A stretch of DNA of 64,000 bases from Protula sp. h YS-2021 (GCA_949752745.1 OX457027.1:63284329-63348328), one strand, 5' to 3'. Counted from the first letter of the stretch, positions 34,596-47,305 are shown. The notes: generated by a model from the sequence alone, not told the origin. Made by a program: numbers and translations.

Positions 34596-35204
34596 ATATA
34601 TTTTTAAGCTCGCTTATTTTTCGTATAACTGTAGGCATTTGCTTTTAACTCGTTTCGGGATAAACTAATTTCGGGATGTATCCTTCAGGTGGATGTTGAA
34701 AGGGCGTTTAAAATGGATTTACGGTATCCTTCAAGTGGTTTGCAAAAAGCTACAGCGTTTTTTTAGATGATGTGAAAATAGCAACAACTAAAAACGGTTT
34801 TTTTTATGATCGCATTTTTTCCAAATGTCAGTAATTGATTTTTTAAAGGAAATCAAATAAAGCTAATTGTTGAATTTATATTTATTATGCATTTCTAAGT
34901 GCAAGATGCATGGAAATATTGAAATCCTATATTATCGCCCGGCTGTTCAGTGAAGACCGTAGCTCCGAGTCAGCTCTCACTTAAATACCGGTCCCTGTTA
35001 TTTAAACATTTACTGTAAGTTCATGCACTAAATACCCTTTTTCAAAACTGGCACAATTTTTATGGGCTTCATATCTTATTTTTTCGTTAAAGTGTAGAAA
35101 TTCAGCTTCCTGAATCACCTGTCAAAAGTTTGTTAACGTTCTGGGCTTTAAATGTCACGTGATTGAATCAAGTGGCCAAAAATTAAAAGGGATTTATGGT
35201 TTTA
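34596..35204. other. No feature recognised
   Basis: AT-rich DNA between the tandem array and the 3' end of the next LINE. Confidence 0.4.
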
Positions 35205-36832
35205 GATCAAGATAAGATAAAGGTAATTTTATTTTCATTTCATCCACATTGACAACACTCGTAAGTACATAGTGATAGAGGAAAATATAATTTGAAGATA
35301 CAGTATTACTATCTACACACAATTTAACAGAAGTTTAGAGGTATGTAATTGCACACAGTAGGCATTTAACTACATCTGTTTTAGAGTGATGAAATCAGAA
35401 GGGTAAGGCAAGAAGTGCGCGCTACTTATATACTGCCCACCCTTTCCATTTACAATTATATCACACATTTTTGCTTTTGTGCCAAGGTAGAATGCCAAGT
35501 TTTGCTTGAGTGTTACTAAAAAAAACAGTTACTTAATTTATATATTCACATAAGAAGTGGTCTTTCCATAACGATTTCAACTTACGTTGCTGATAACGCA
35601 TAGCTATGTCAGGAGGAAGGTTGTTCCATAACTGTGGACCGTTTATCGAAATGCAATGCGATTTAATAGTTGTTCGGGAATAACATATTTTGAACTTGTT
35701 GCTTTGCTGCGTTTCGTGTGTCATACCTTCGTTTCCGAAAACAGCAATGATTACACATGTGTAGGAAGTAATTTATGATACCTCTTGAACATAATTAACA
35801 AAACCTTAAATTTTATTAGCTGATTTAATTTTAAGAGCCTTAATTGGTAAAATAGTTTACATTAGACATTAACCGTATTACTTTCTTCTGCAATATGAAA
35901 AGGCATTCTAACACTTCAACACAATATGTAACATATGGAAGAAACAAGGCACGGTGTATTGTAAGAAGAGTGGTCACGTTCAGAATGTGTCTCACTTTAT
36001 ACATAATAGATAACGTCTTCGTTAATTTACTTTTGATTTTATCGATCTGTGCTTTCCACGACAACGTTGTCTATTAAGACACCTAAAAACTTTGTTACAT
36101 GCACTTGCTCTATATTCTTACTGTTTATCTTAATCGAAAAAGTATTTTTATAGTGTATTTTACTAAATATCATAAAATTTTTTACTTAGATTCAGTGAAA
36201 GTTTGTTAACATTGAATCAAGTATTTAACATGTTAAGTTCTGAGCTAATTTCATTACATAGTGTTTGAATATTATTACCTGTACTAAAACGTCTGTATCG
36301 TCAGCAAACAAGACAAACTTTAACAAATTCGGCACATTGCATATATCATTTATATATAGTTTAAAGAGTTTGGGACCAAGAACGGATCCTTGTGGAACGC
36401 CACATAATATAGTAGATAACTTTGACGTTTATTCATCAATTTGAACAAATTGTTTTCTTTCTGAAAGATAACTTCGAATCCAGTCATAAGCAATACTTCT
36501 TGTTCCATAGTGATACGGTTTATCTAGTAATATTACATGGTCAGTAGTGTCAAAGGCTTTCTTAAGGTCAATAAAAACACCAACCATAATTTTCTTTTCA
36601 TCTGTTGCTTTAGTTATTCTATAAGTTCGATTAACGCTACGGCAGTGGACCTTTTTTTCCGGAAACCATACTGGTTATCACTCAATAAACAGTGTTTATC
36701 TATTAATTTATCTAGACGCACATCAAAGAGTTTTTCTAGAATTTTAGAAGAGTTTTCTGTAAAATGTATATTCTGTATATTCTGTACAATGTATAGTTTT
36801 CTGTAAAATGTATACTCAAATAATTGATGCAC
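35205..36832 (-). mobile_element. LINE with reverse-transcriptase core, frameshifted
   Basis: In minus-strand order: SSKILEKLFDVRLDKLIDKH and [20 protein letters not shown] (36,614-36,780); LCGVPQGSVLGPKLF and FVLFADDTDVLV (about 36,280-36,410), so the catalytic FADD is present; KLTKTLSIMYKVRHILN and LFILQKKVIRLMSNVNYF (35,840-36,064); a tail with NGPQLWNNLPPDI (35,533-35,724). The 3' end carries TTATC repeats near 35,215. A short duplication near 36,765-36,815 breaks the frame upstream. The catalytic core is readable, but stops prevent expression. Confidence 0.88.
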
Positions 36833-37329
36833 GCAGAATTGGGTATAGGTTTATTCTGTACACCCCAATATTTCACTTAAAGTTTCTTCCATGCTTTTTG
36901 AAATACAAATTCAAAAGTTTCAGTTGAACACAATTTACTGTCACGTAATAAACCATGCTCCCTGGATGTAAAACTGGCCAAATAAACGGATAGTTTTAAG
37001 AGAAACACAAAAATGCCATGACGCCTTCTACCAAATCTAGATTTTGTCAAAATTCCTCAGTTTATCCTTTCATCCTTACATCTTCGCTCGGACATCTAAG
37101 ACACGATGTCAGTGGGCAGGCATTCTTGTTCAAACACTCATAAAGCAGAGTACAATATTGCCCTGAGATAACCTCATTTCGACAGACGAAAACGTTTTAT
37201 TCAGTTGCTAAAAGTGATTTTCCCAAGAGAACTGTGACTCTCTTTCTATGTGTATTTCTTTTGGTTACGAGAGAGGGGAGATAAAATTGACTACAGCAGA
37301 TCACATTGTGTTATTTTATACATGTTTTA
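36833..37329. other. No feature recognised
   Basis: Sequence between the LINE and the tandem array. It may contain unreadable 5' LINE sequence. Confidence 0.35.
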
Positions 37330-37580
37330 TTTTAGAAATACATGGTCAGAGCGGTTTGATCTCATTTACGGACTCTGTTTACAGACGTCTTTACTCCCTC
37401 TACGTAGATACATAAGAGGTAACTTTGTGAACTTTGACCTATATTTTGACCTAGATTTTCAAAGTCAAGGATCACATGACCTTTGTTATTTCGGAAACCG
37501 TTAGAGGCAGAGCGATTTTGACCTCATTTTCGAACTCCACACCCTCTATGGAATTACACAAGGGATAACTTTGAGGTCTC
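37330..37580. repeat. ~130-165-bp tandem array, left part
   Basis: Units contain GCGATTTTGACCTCATTTTCG, TAAGAGGTAACTTTGTG and GAACTTTGACCTATATTTT. The array stops abruptly at 37,580 and resumes in the same orientation at 42,824. Confidence 0.85.
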
Positions 37581-38399
37581 AGGCTTGCCGGATCGTACTT
37601 TTTTTAAAGATTTAGTCTTTATTTTCGCATCGTTCTTTTTTTTGCCTCAAAACGTACCTTTTTTCCACAAGCGTACTTTATTGTTCTTTTGTTTTTAGCC
37701 CCAGCTTTTTTTTCAGAAGCAGGAATATAACAGTTGTTGAAAGTATGTGCGAATAAACGCTTTTAAGTTGAAAAATCGTATATTCTCCCAGGATTTTAGC
37801 CTTAATGTCTTGAAATTTTGGTGGAAGGCAGGGTGCATATAAGTTTCCACCTGGCTATTGCTTTCTTGGCAATTCGCCAAAAATTGGCGAAAATGTATAT
37901 TAGCGAAAAACCAGATCTTTTCCTTGTGGGAAATTAATCTTACTGTTTTGAAATTTTAAGTGAAGTTAGCAGGCTTTACTAGTACCTAACTATTACTTTT
38001 TTTGGTGATTGACCAACGATCTAAAATTTTCAGTAAAATCTTAATCTTGGTGATTGGCCAGCTGGCGAAAATTTTCAATAAAATCTTAACTAACTGCTGA
38101 AAAATAGTCTTCCCGTGTTTGAATTTAAAGTGAAGGTAGCAAGAGTTACCACCTACCTGGCTGTAACTTTTTTGGCGATTCGCCAAAAATTGTTGAAGAT
38201 ATTGGTGAAAAACCTTTTTTTTTCGTAACGTCTTAAGCATTTCCAGGAAGGCAATCTGTCTTGAAATTTTAAGTGAAGGTACCAGGCGTTACTGCCTACC
38301 TGGCTATTACTTTTTAGACCAGCCGACTTGTCGGGCTGTTCTTATCCTATCAATAGAGGGGTATCCGTCGTCTGTATGTACGTATGTACGTGTGTAAAC

Positions 38400-39760
38400 T
38401 TTTGCTTAAAATGCTTTTTCTCCTTCAGTTTTGATTTGATTCCTCTCAAATTTTACACGAATGTTCTCTAGGTAGGCCTCTCTTTAAAAATTATTTTTTT
38501 GGCGATCCGCCAAAAATTGGCCAAATGAGGGACATTTGAAAGTTTTCGGTTGCCAATTTTCAAAATGCTTCTTCTCCCACAATTTTGATCAGATTTTTTT
38601 TCATATTTTGCACAAATATTCCCTGGGTAGGCCTCTTTTCAAAAATTACTCATTTTGGCGTCCGCAAAAAATTGGCCAAATGGGGGACATTTTTGAATTT
38701 TTTGGTATCTAATTTTGAAATTGGTTCTTCTCCCACAATTTTGATCGGATTCTTTTCCAATTTTAAATAATTGTTCTCTAGTTAGACCTCTCTTGAAAAA
38801 TTACTGTTTTTGGCGATCCGCCAAAAATTGGTGAAAAAGGGGACATTTGTAATTTCGTGGTTGCCAATTTTCAAAATGCTTCTTCTCCCATAATTTTGAT
38901 CAAATTTTCTTCAAATTTTGCACGAATATTCCCTAGGTAGGCCTCTTTTGAAAAATTACTCATTTTGGCGATCTGCTAAAAATTGGCCAAATGGGGGACA
39001 TTTTTTTAAATTTTTGATGTCTAATTTTCAAATTCCTTCTTCTCCCACATTTTTTATTGGAGTCCTTTCCAATTTTGGATAGTTGTTCCCTAATTATGTC
39101 TCTCTTGAAAAATTACTGTTTTTGGCGATCCGCCAAAATTTGGCTAAATGGGGGACATTTGAAATTTTTCGGTTGCCAATTTTCAAAATGCTTCTTCTCC
39201 CACAATTTTGATTAGATTTTCTTCATATTTCGCACAAATATTCCTTAGGTAGGCCTCTTTTCAAAAATTACTCATTTTGGCCATCCGCCAAAAATTGGCC
39301 AAATGGGGGACATTTTTTTAATTTTTTGGTATCTAGTTTTGAAATTGATTCTTCTCCCACAATGTTGATCGAATTCCTTTCCAATTTTGTACGATTGTTC
39401 TCTAGCTAGGCCTGTCGTGAAAATTTACTCTTTTTGGCGATCTGCCAAAAATTGGCCAAATAGGGGACATTTGTGATTTTAAAAATTTTCAAAATGCTTT
39501 TTTTTTACACAATTTTGATCAGATTTTCTTCAAATTTTGTGCGATTATTCTCCAGGTATTTTTCTTTTGAAAAATTCCTCATTTTGGCGATCCGGCAAAA
39601 ATTGGCGATATGAGGGGTATTTTTTAATTTATTGGCATTTAGTTTGGAAAATGCTTCTTCTGCGACAATTTTTATTGAATTCCTTTCCAATTTTGTACGA
39701 TTCTTCTCCAGTTAGGCCCCCCTTGAAAAATTTATTTTTAGGCGATCCGCCAAAACTTGA
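38400..39760. repeat. 155-bp tandem core array (alternating monomers)
   Basis: The landmark GGCGATCCGCCAAAAATTGG recurs at 38,501, 38,657, 38,812, 38,967, 39,124, 39,279, 39,436, 39,586 and 39,741, a period of 150-157 bp. Two monomer types alternate (GTTGCCAATTTTCAAAATGC versus GGTATCTAATTTTGAAATT), giving a dimeric unit of about 311 bp. Confidence 0.92.
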
Positions 39761-40005
39761 ATAAACATGCGCATTGGTCCGAAATACGGACCTCGCATCG
39801 ACGCAAGTTTGGTAAACATGCGCACTGGTACGAAATCGAACCGAGCATCGGCGCAAGTTAAATAAATGTGCGCACTGGTCCAAAATTCAAACCGCGCGTC
39901 AATGCAAGTTAAATAAACATGCGTAGTGGTCCGAAATGCGAACCTCTTATCAACGCAAGTTAAATAAACATGCGCACTGGTCAGAAATGCAAACCCAGCA
40001 AAATA
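39758..40005 (-). repeat. 50/51-bp minisatellite, open on the minus strand
   Basis: Five units share ATAAACATGCGCACTGGTCC and GCATC-ACGCAAGTT, at spacings of 50, 50, 51 and 51 bp. The 51-bp spacings keep a minus-strand frame (39,712-40,011), which repeats TSAHVYLTCVDARF-F about every 17 residues. Confidence 0.85.
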
Positions 40006-40383
40006 ATACATACCATAACATTAAACTTAAGTAATGATGTTTTAGACGCGGTGTTTTCTTCTTTTCAAAAGGAACATGTGTTTGGTCGTTTTGATCGTTT
40101 CTGCTGCTTGAACTAATTGTGTATGTCCGACAGTACATGTCAACAGTACACATGTGTAGATGCAATTTCGATACGTTGTTCGAAGTTATTTTTCTGTGGA
40201 AAATATCTTTGTATGTATTTATCGGTCTATGTTCGGGTCCGTTGCTAAATTAATTATTTAGCTAGCTCATTGCCATCTCGTCCTTTGAAGCCCAATTTTT
40301 CAGGGAAATTGCCTTGTTCAAGCACGCCGGATTTGGTTTTATCGCTTTTCGTTAGCTGGGGCTTTGTCCTTGGACAAACTTGT

Positions 40384-41744
40384 ACAATGTGACTACCACT
40401 TTCGGCAACCAGACAAGCTTATTCATAGATTCCCTAGATCTCGGCTGGTCACAGTGTCCCTGGACATTCTTGTTTTGGTGAGTGGTCAAAAACTGATGCA
40501 GATTTTGGCGAGAAAAAAAAAAGTACAGCAAAAACTTTACTAACTGCTGGAAAATAGTCGTACTGTGTTGACATTTAAAGTGAAGGTAGCCGGAGGTACT
40601 ACCTACCTGGCTATTACTTTTTGGGTGATTGGCCAAACATTGGCTAAGCTTGTGGCGCAAAGCAAAAAAATATTAGCGAAAATATTGGCTAAAAACCTTT
40701 TTTTCGTAAAATCTTGACCATTTCAAGGAAAGTAACGTTACTGCCTTGAAATTTTAAATAACGGCAGTAATCAATATTACCTAACTGGCTATGAGTTTAG
40801 TGGTTGGCAAAAAGCGGCGATTTTTTTGCGAAACACCAAAGAAATTTCAGTAAAATCTTGGAGAACTTCAGGAAAATAGTCTCCTCGCTTTGTGATTTTA
40901 AATAGCAGTACCACACATGACTACCTAAGTGGTTGTTACCTTTTTAGGAATTTGCCAAAACTTGGCAGAAATATTAGCCAAAAACCAATTTTCTGTAAAC
41001 AGTATCTCCTAGGGTTTTCATGGAAACATTCTACAATTTTGGTGGGAGGTAGGGTGCGTCGATGTCCACCTATCTATTAGTTGTTTAAAGGATTCACCAA
41101 AAAATTAGCAGAAATATTGGAGAAAAAACGTAATTGTTTATTTATTTATTTTTTTAAATTGTTAAACCTTAACTAACTCCTAGAAAATAGTATTAATGTC
41201 TTGAAATTGTAACTGACGGTAGCAAGACTTAATATCTACTGTTACGTTTTTGGTGATTGGCTAAAAAATTCCCAAAAATTTTGGCGAAAAAGCAAAAAAA
41301 CAAAAAACAAAAAACCATAGAATATTGACGAATTCTATAAAAGTAGTCTGACTGTCTTTAGGTTTCAAGCAAAGGCAGGAAGCCTGACTGTTTAGCTGGC
41401 TATTAGAATATTTGGTGATGGGCCAAAAATTGGCGAATAGTTTGGCGAAAAACTAAGAAGATTCCAGTAAAATCTGATCTCCAGGAAAATAGTCTTTTTC
41501 TTTTGAAATTTCATGGAAAGGTAGCAGGCGACATTACTGGCTTACTGGCTATTACTTTTTTTGGTGATTGGCCAAAAAATCGGCGAAACTTTTGGCGAAC
41601 AACCAAATGGTGGAAATATTGGTGAAAAACCAATTGGTGAAAAACCAATTCTTACTAAAATCGTTACTAGCGCTAGGAATATAATGTTACCTTCTTAAAA
41701 TTTTGAACTATGGGAGCGGAAATTAGTACTTATGTGGTTTTTTT
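40384..41744. repeat. Diverged tandem-like repeats
   Basis: Units of roughly 150-200 bp contain GAAGGTAGCAGG-GTTAC, CTACCTGGCTATTACTTTTT and GGTGATTGGCCAAAAATTGG. The same family flanks copy A on its left (37,780-38,315). An extra right-end-like hairpin piece (TGTCCCTGGACA) lies near 40,455. Confidence 0.6.
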
Positions 41745-42540
41745 AACCCAGCCGACTTTGTCGGACTGGGTTAGTCGTATCCCTATAGGTGGCTTGAATG
41801 TATGGGCGTATGTTAAACTTTTTCTTTAAAATGCTACTCCTCAGACATTTTTACTTCAATCGTTTTGATATTATGCAGGAATGTTCCCTGGGTGGTCCCC
41901 CACCTGGCTATTACTTTTTTTGACGAGTGACGAAAAATAGACAAAATGGCGGCACTTTTTGTGCCCGTTTTGACCCAGTTTTAAAATGATACTCCTCCTA
42001 CAGTTTTACTCCAATCGTTTAGATGTTAAGAAGGGATGTTCCCCAGGGGTTCGCCTACCAGGTTATTATTTTTTTTTCGCGGTTCGCCAAAAACTGCCGA
42101 AAAGGTGGAACTTTGAAGTTTGGCAAAAGCTGGAATAAATGGTAGTAAATAACTGAATTGTCAAACTATTCATTTCTCTCAGTCTTTTTCAAATAATTAT
42201 AAAATTTTAATCAGAAGTTTCTTAGGTGCTTCTCCACCTGGTCTTTGCTTTTTTCGCAAATGACAAAAAAAAAAAAATGCCGAAATGGGGGAATTTTAAT
42301 AATTTTTTTCTAAAATTGTGTAAATGTCGGTAAATACATGAATCTTCAAAACCGAACCTCTCCAACATCCCTTTTCGGGCAGCTTCCACCCGGGGAAACA
42401 CGTTTTTGTGTATTAAAATTATGAAAAAGTTACGCTCAGAAACAAAGTACTTCATTGTTTGGCCTAATAGTATTCGTTTCAGAGTTTTTCTTTCTTTCCT
42501 TATTCGGTAACTCGGCTGGGGCATGTCCTTGGACATGCTT
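41745..42540. mobile_element. Hairpin-ended element, copy B
   Basis: It starts with AACCCAGCCGAC, loop, GTCGGACTGGGTT, a strong stem-loop, followed by AGTCGTATCCCTATAGG. It ends with CTCGGCTGGGGCATG and the palindrome GCATGTCCTTGGACATGC (42,521-42,538). The terminal CCCAGCCGA is inverted between the two ends. The same organisation recurs at 59,991 and 60,539. Confidence 0.75.
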
Positions 42541-42823
42541 GTTTTGGTGATTTTATCACCTCTTGAAATATGTACATCTATTATTATTGTTGCCGTTGAC
42601 AGCTTTTCTTGTTTATTCAAGAAAAACGCATACAAACTATTTCTGAGGCTTTTTTAGGACACTTTTTATCTTTATATTTTTTATTTTCAACATTTTTGGC
42701 GTACTTTTTTTGTTCTTTTTTTCTAAAGCGTTCTTTTTTTTTTTGTACTTTTTTTTGCCATCAAGCGTTCTTTTTTTTTTAGCAGTTTGCGTACTTTTTT
42801 TTTAAAACAACCTCCGGCAAGCC

Positions 42824-43640
42824 TTTATCTGAACTTTGACCTATATTTTCAAGGTGACGTGATTGTGTTATCTTCGAAAACGTCAGAGATAGAGCGATTA
42901 TTATCTCGTTTTCGGATTCCATCCCTGTACAGAGTAATATAAAATGTCACTTCGTGATCTGAATTTCGACACACATTTTCAAGGTCGCGAGTCACGTGAC
43001 CTGCCTTATCTCGGTAGCGGTTAGTGATTTTGACCTCATTTTCGGTCTCCACCCCTCGACGGAGTTCATGATCTGAATTTTGACCAGCATTTCAAGATCA
43101 AAGATCACGTTATCTGTATTGTTTCGGAAACTGTAAGAGAATGTTTTTGACCTCGTTTTCGGAGTCCACCACATTCTTACGTTGCATTAAGGATTCCACT
43201 CCTTCTACAGAAATACCGAAGGGGTAACTTTGAGATCTGAACTTTGACCCACAGAATATGTGCATTCTGTTAGAGAGCACTTTGACCCACACATAAGCCG
43301 TTAGAAAGCACTTTTGACCTTGTTTTTGAATTCCACCGCATACTTACGTTACATTAAGGATTGCACTTCTGTAGAATTACATAAGGGGTTACTTTGAGAT
43401 CTAAACTTTGACCTGCATATTCTAGGCCAAATGTCACGATATGTTGTCTCGGAAACCGAGATGGAGCGATTTTGACATCGCTTTCGGATTCCATTTCGGT
43501 TTATATATAATATAAGGAACATAAAATTTGGCTTTGATCATGGGCTAGGGCCACATCTACAATAAAAGTTATCTCGGAAACCGTTAAAGATAGAGCTATT
43601 TTATCTTATTTCTGGATTCCAATCCCGTCTACACGTTGCA
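42824..43640. repeat. ~130-165-bp tandem array, right part
   Basis: It continues the array at 37,330-37,580. About six diverged units share GAACTTTGACC, TCACGTGAC-T--TTATCTCGG and GAGCGATTTTGACCTC-TTTTCGG. Confidence 0.85.
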
Positions 43641-43820
43641 TAACTAAAAACTGAAAAAAAATAATTTTTTTTTTAAATCCAGTAAAAATTATTTGCAGTT
43701 GTGGTTTGTTGCATTGCTTTGCTTTAAGCTATTAAATTCATCCTGGCCACTTCATTCATTTATTCCCACAGGTATGCGATCGACCATGTGTTGGTCAGTC
43801 GGTCGATCTGTCATCAAGAG

Positions 43821-44490
43821 CTTGTTAACACGATAACTTAAAAAATCCTGCAAGGATTTTAGTGAAACTAGGTATGTAGCCTCTATGGGAACAAGCACAG
43901 TTCGGTATTGTAATGGGCCAGCTTCGTCCAAGGAAAATAAACCAGCTGGACTTAAACATATTAGCTTTTGATTGACTATTGTGTGAGCTTGTTAACACGA
44001 TAACTTAAAAACTGCTGCAATGATTTTAATGAAACTTGGTATATAGCTTCTATGGGAACAAACACAGATCGGTATTGTAAATGGGCCAGGTTCGTCCAAG
44101 AAAAAAGGACCAGCTAAACTTAGAAAATTTCAGCTCTTGATTGATTATTGTTAACACGATATCTCAAGAACAACTGCGAGGATTTTAATGAAACTTGGTG
44201 TATAGTTTCTGTGGACACTAACAAGATCGGTATTGTAAATGAGTTAGGTTGGCCGAAGTAAAATGAACCAAATGGACTTTTAAATTTACCAAATCCTGGA
44301 AATTATTCAGCATCGGAATGAGTTTGTTAACACGATATCTCAAGAACTAATGCAGGGATTTTAATGAAACTTGGTTTGTACTTCTATGGAAACAAACACA
44401 GATCGGTATTGTAAATGGGCCAGGTTCGTCCAAGGAAAATGCACCAACTGGACTTGGAAAATTTCAGCTCTTGGTTGACTATTGATGGCC
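43821..44490. repeat. ~165-bp tandem array, four units
   Basis: Units begin at GTTAACACGATA near 43,824, 43,990, 44,148 and 44,325. Each contains GGATTTTAATGAAACTTGGT, ACACAGATCGGTATTGTAAA and GGGCCAGGTTCGTCCAAGG. Confidence 0.9.
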
Positions 44491-44599
44491 GTGTTTAACT
44501 GATAGGGGGCCAGTGGGGAATATGTGGGCTATGCACAGTGCTCTAGTTTGCAATCTTTAAATTGTACAAACTGTTTGTTCTCGCATGAGTCACTCTTTA

Positions 44600-45410
44600 T
44601 CCAGTCGTTCGCTAACCTACGAATACAAAAATGCATTTTAACAGTAATTCATGGTCAATCGTTTAAGTGTATTTTTTAAATCAATGTAAACACCAAATGT
44701 GAATTTTCTTTCATCTAAAGCTGAGCATTTTTTTAATATTTCAAGCAAAGCGGAGGGTGTTTAAATACCGTATCTCAAGATATACCAAAGGTCTTTGGCA
44801 ACGCCATTAGAATAGACAAATAAATAACAAGGTGTTTTGAAGTTAATCTTACTGTTGGTCGTCTGGGACGTTATGGTTATACACAGAGCAAGAATAAGAA
44901 ACATATGTCAGTCATAAACAGCTTTTTAGAGGCGAACCTGCACCCGAATGGGTGGGGTGTCAGGAACGTTATACAGTGAAACATATTTTAATAGACTGTA
45001 TCGATCTCCAAGACACCCGCTCACGTCATTTCAGAGCTTACCCTTTGAGATACTTGCTTGATGAAGTGGAACCTGGCAAAATTATGCAATTTTTAAAAGA
45101 AACCAACCTGTCTCAGTATTTCTAGTAGGTGTGTTTACTTTCTTATTTTAGAAAATACACGATTTTAAATTATGCTAGATTTTAACTATGGTGCTACTGT
45201 TTTCTAATCATTAACATTGTATTGACACAATGTAACCCGCAGTGTGACTAACTGCTCCGAAACCGCTCTGACTATTGCTTAACAATTTACATTCATCGAT
45301 AAAATTTTTGAACGGAAAATCGAATGGTTTTTCGAGGATTCTAGAAAATTGAGATATCAAATTGAAACCAGATTTATCTCCAGATTTAAAGAAACAAAAC
45401 CTTGGCAACC
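44600..45410 (-). mobile_element. LINE RT remnant split by another LINE
   Basis: The minus strand at 45,240-45,400 reads ISQFSRILEKPFD, FKNFIDECKLLSNSQSGF and SHTA. It resumes at about 44,770 with SALLEILKKCSALDERKF, FGVYIDLKNTL and, in a shifted frame, TIDHELLLKC. These two parts form a continuous RT (motifs 2 and A) interrupted by about 460 bp of plus-strand LINE. Confidence 0.75.
44780..45235 (+). mobile_element. 5'-truncated LINE inserted in the RT of another LINE
   Basis: The plus strand reads HRARIRNIC and then, after a frameshift, VGCQERYTVKHILIDCIDLQ and FLKETNLSQYF before TAG (45,124-45,126). C-x2-to-3-C with H-x4-C and a terminal FLKE--L is the usual end of I/Jockey-type LINEs after RNase H or RT. 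An untranslated tail of about 110 bp follows. The 5' truncation is typical of target-primed insertion. Confidence 0.7.
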
Positions 45411-45883
45411 TTCATATTATCAGGGAAAACACCTGAAAGTAAATAAAAGTTACATATGTAACAAAGTAGTTTAGATATCTGTAGACCACACGTTTTACAA
45501 AATTCATTCTGAAGTCGTCACACAATGAAATAATGAAAAAATTCAATTTCTGTGACATTCGATTTATAGGTAGTCTATTCCGGAATAGCCTACCAAATAT
45601 TATCTGGTTTCTTATTTGCTTCAGAATTCTTATTTTAAATAATACGGTGTTTGATATATATATATATATATATTGACGATACAAATGCTACAGTTTTTCA
45701 ATTGTGCATCTATACTGCAGAATTATGTCCAGATACGTTTCTTGTCTTGAATCTATACACAGGAGCAATATCCATGTTGCAGGTGTGCAACGTCTTGATA
45801 GATGGACAGATTTTCAGCGAGACTTGGGAATTTCGCTCAGAAACTGTCAGGCTCAAACTAAAATAAGATGTATATATATATAT

Positions 45884-47300
45884 ATGTTACAGTCAATGTT
45901 GGAAACCCGCCATTTCACGAAATGGCAAACAGTGTTGGGTAAATTCGAGTAATGCCTAAAATCTTTTGCCGTTTCACGAAATAAACTAAAAGTTGGGTTA
46001 TTTCACGAAATTACCTAAATTTTCGGTTTGCCATTACGTGAAATGGCAAACTGTTATCTATAACAAGAGAACATCACAGGAATCAGAAAAAAAACACTAA
46101 TTTGAATTGTTAATTGATTAAAAAGGGTAATTCAATCAATCCTACGAGAATGTTTCACACCACACGATGAACGATATGAATTTCACATCACCGCATTGCA
46201 GAATTTCGTATCTGAAAATTAAAAAAGGAAAATCTTTTAAGTTTTAACCTACATTTGAGACAGAAACATGAACAAAAATGCAGAATTTTAAAGACAGCTT
46301 GTATTTTTTTATCTTTAAAACTCGAGTTGAGAGTAATATTAAAGCTGTTGTATCCTAATAACGTTATACTCCAATTCTATTTTAATAAACATTGAAATTT
46401 TCAAATATTATCCGAGTTTTAATGACCAAAATTTATGAAAATAATAATAATTTCATACTTGTTGATAATATAATATTCACGCCTGCTTTTTGTGCCGATG
46501 TTCAAGGCGTATGCTTTTAATTCCTCCACAGTCGAGTAATGTTGTCTTTTGGCATAAAGACCGATTTGTGCTGTTCAAATACTTTGTACAGCTCCTGTTT
46601 ATATTTATCTTCATTTGATTCTCCGATTTTTAGGAATTTGATAAAAACGTCCCGATTTCAGGTAAATTTATATCAAAATGTATCTTCTCCGGAGGGCCAA
46701 TATGGAGAAGTTTCCTGATAATGACCAATCCATGAAAACGGGTTAATTCCAGAGTAGATAAAAGCAGACGTTATGGGATGTTCTTTTCAGAGTAGGTTAA
46801 CGGCAAATCGGTGACTGGTTCCTGAGTACATCATCTTAACCTAGTTCAGTGTGTTCTGAAATTTATCCTAATAGCAATCAAATCAATCAAAAAGGAACAC
46901 AAACTCTTGTGTGCATTACCATGAATTACAATTAATATGATCGCGTTAAAAGCTTGTGATCAGTTGCAATCAACTGTGATGCATTAATTAAAGGAACAAA
47001 CCAACTATGATGTATTAATTGTATTTGAAAACTGAAGTAATCTTATTGCTATTATAAAAGATAAAAGACACATTATTTGTCACGATTGTAAGTAATTCGA
47101 GCAAAAAAAGCTTATTTCACAATTTTGCCTGATCTTGGTTTGCCAATTTGTGAAATAAAATGTAAGATTTTTAGGTAATTTCGTGAAATAACCTACCTTT
47201 TAGGTTATTTCGTGAAACGGCAAAAGATTTTAGGCATTACGCGAATTTACCCAACACTGTTTGCCATTTCGTGAAATGGCGGGTTCCCAACATTGACTGT

Positions 47301-47305
<5 letters not shown>
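45884..47305. mobile_element. 1.42-kb element with ~200-bp terminal inverted repeats, in a TA microsatellite
   Basis: The ends ATGTTACAGTCAATGTTGG and CCAACATTGACTGTAACAT are inverted copies. The inverted similarity continues for about 170-200 bp and includes near-palindromes of the type GCCATTTCACGAAATGGC and GGTTATTTCRTGAAATWACC. TA dinucleotide runs abut both ends, so it probably inserted at TA. The AT-rich centre has no transposase frame. Confidence 0.85.

Larger units (their letters stand above)
38316..40383. mobile_element. Hairpin-ended element, copy A, with tandem core
   Basis: The left end is a hairpin of the type CCAGCCGACTTGTCGGGCTG. The right end has GCTGGGGC followed by the palindrome TTTGTCCTTGGACAAA. 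Between them lie nine ~155-bp monomers and then a ~50-bp minisatellite. Architecture (short inverted ends, terminal hairpins, variable tandem core) is like bivalve pearl elements and HINE/Helentron-derived elements. That assignment is inference. Confidence 0.6.
37581..42823. mobile_element. 5.2-kb composite insertion with AGGCTTGCCGG ends
   Basis: The 11-bp perfect inverted termini AGGCTTGCCGG (37,581) and CCGGCAAGCCT (42,823) bound a block that splits a tandem array. Just inside both ends lie T-rich minisatellites built on GCGTACTTTTTTT and GTTCTTTTTTT, in the same orientation on both sides. The interior is a mosaic of diverged repeats and two hairpin-ended elements (38,316-40,383 and 41,745-42,540). 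The terminus resembles hAT-type ends, which is a weak inference. No transposase was found. Confidence 0.65.

Noticed and set aside
38400..39760. CRISPR-like repeat array
   Set aside because: The repeat is contiguous at 155 bp with no unique spacers, and the DNA is animal.
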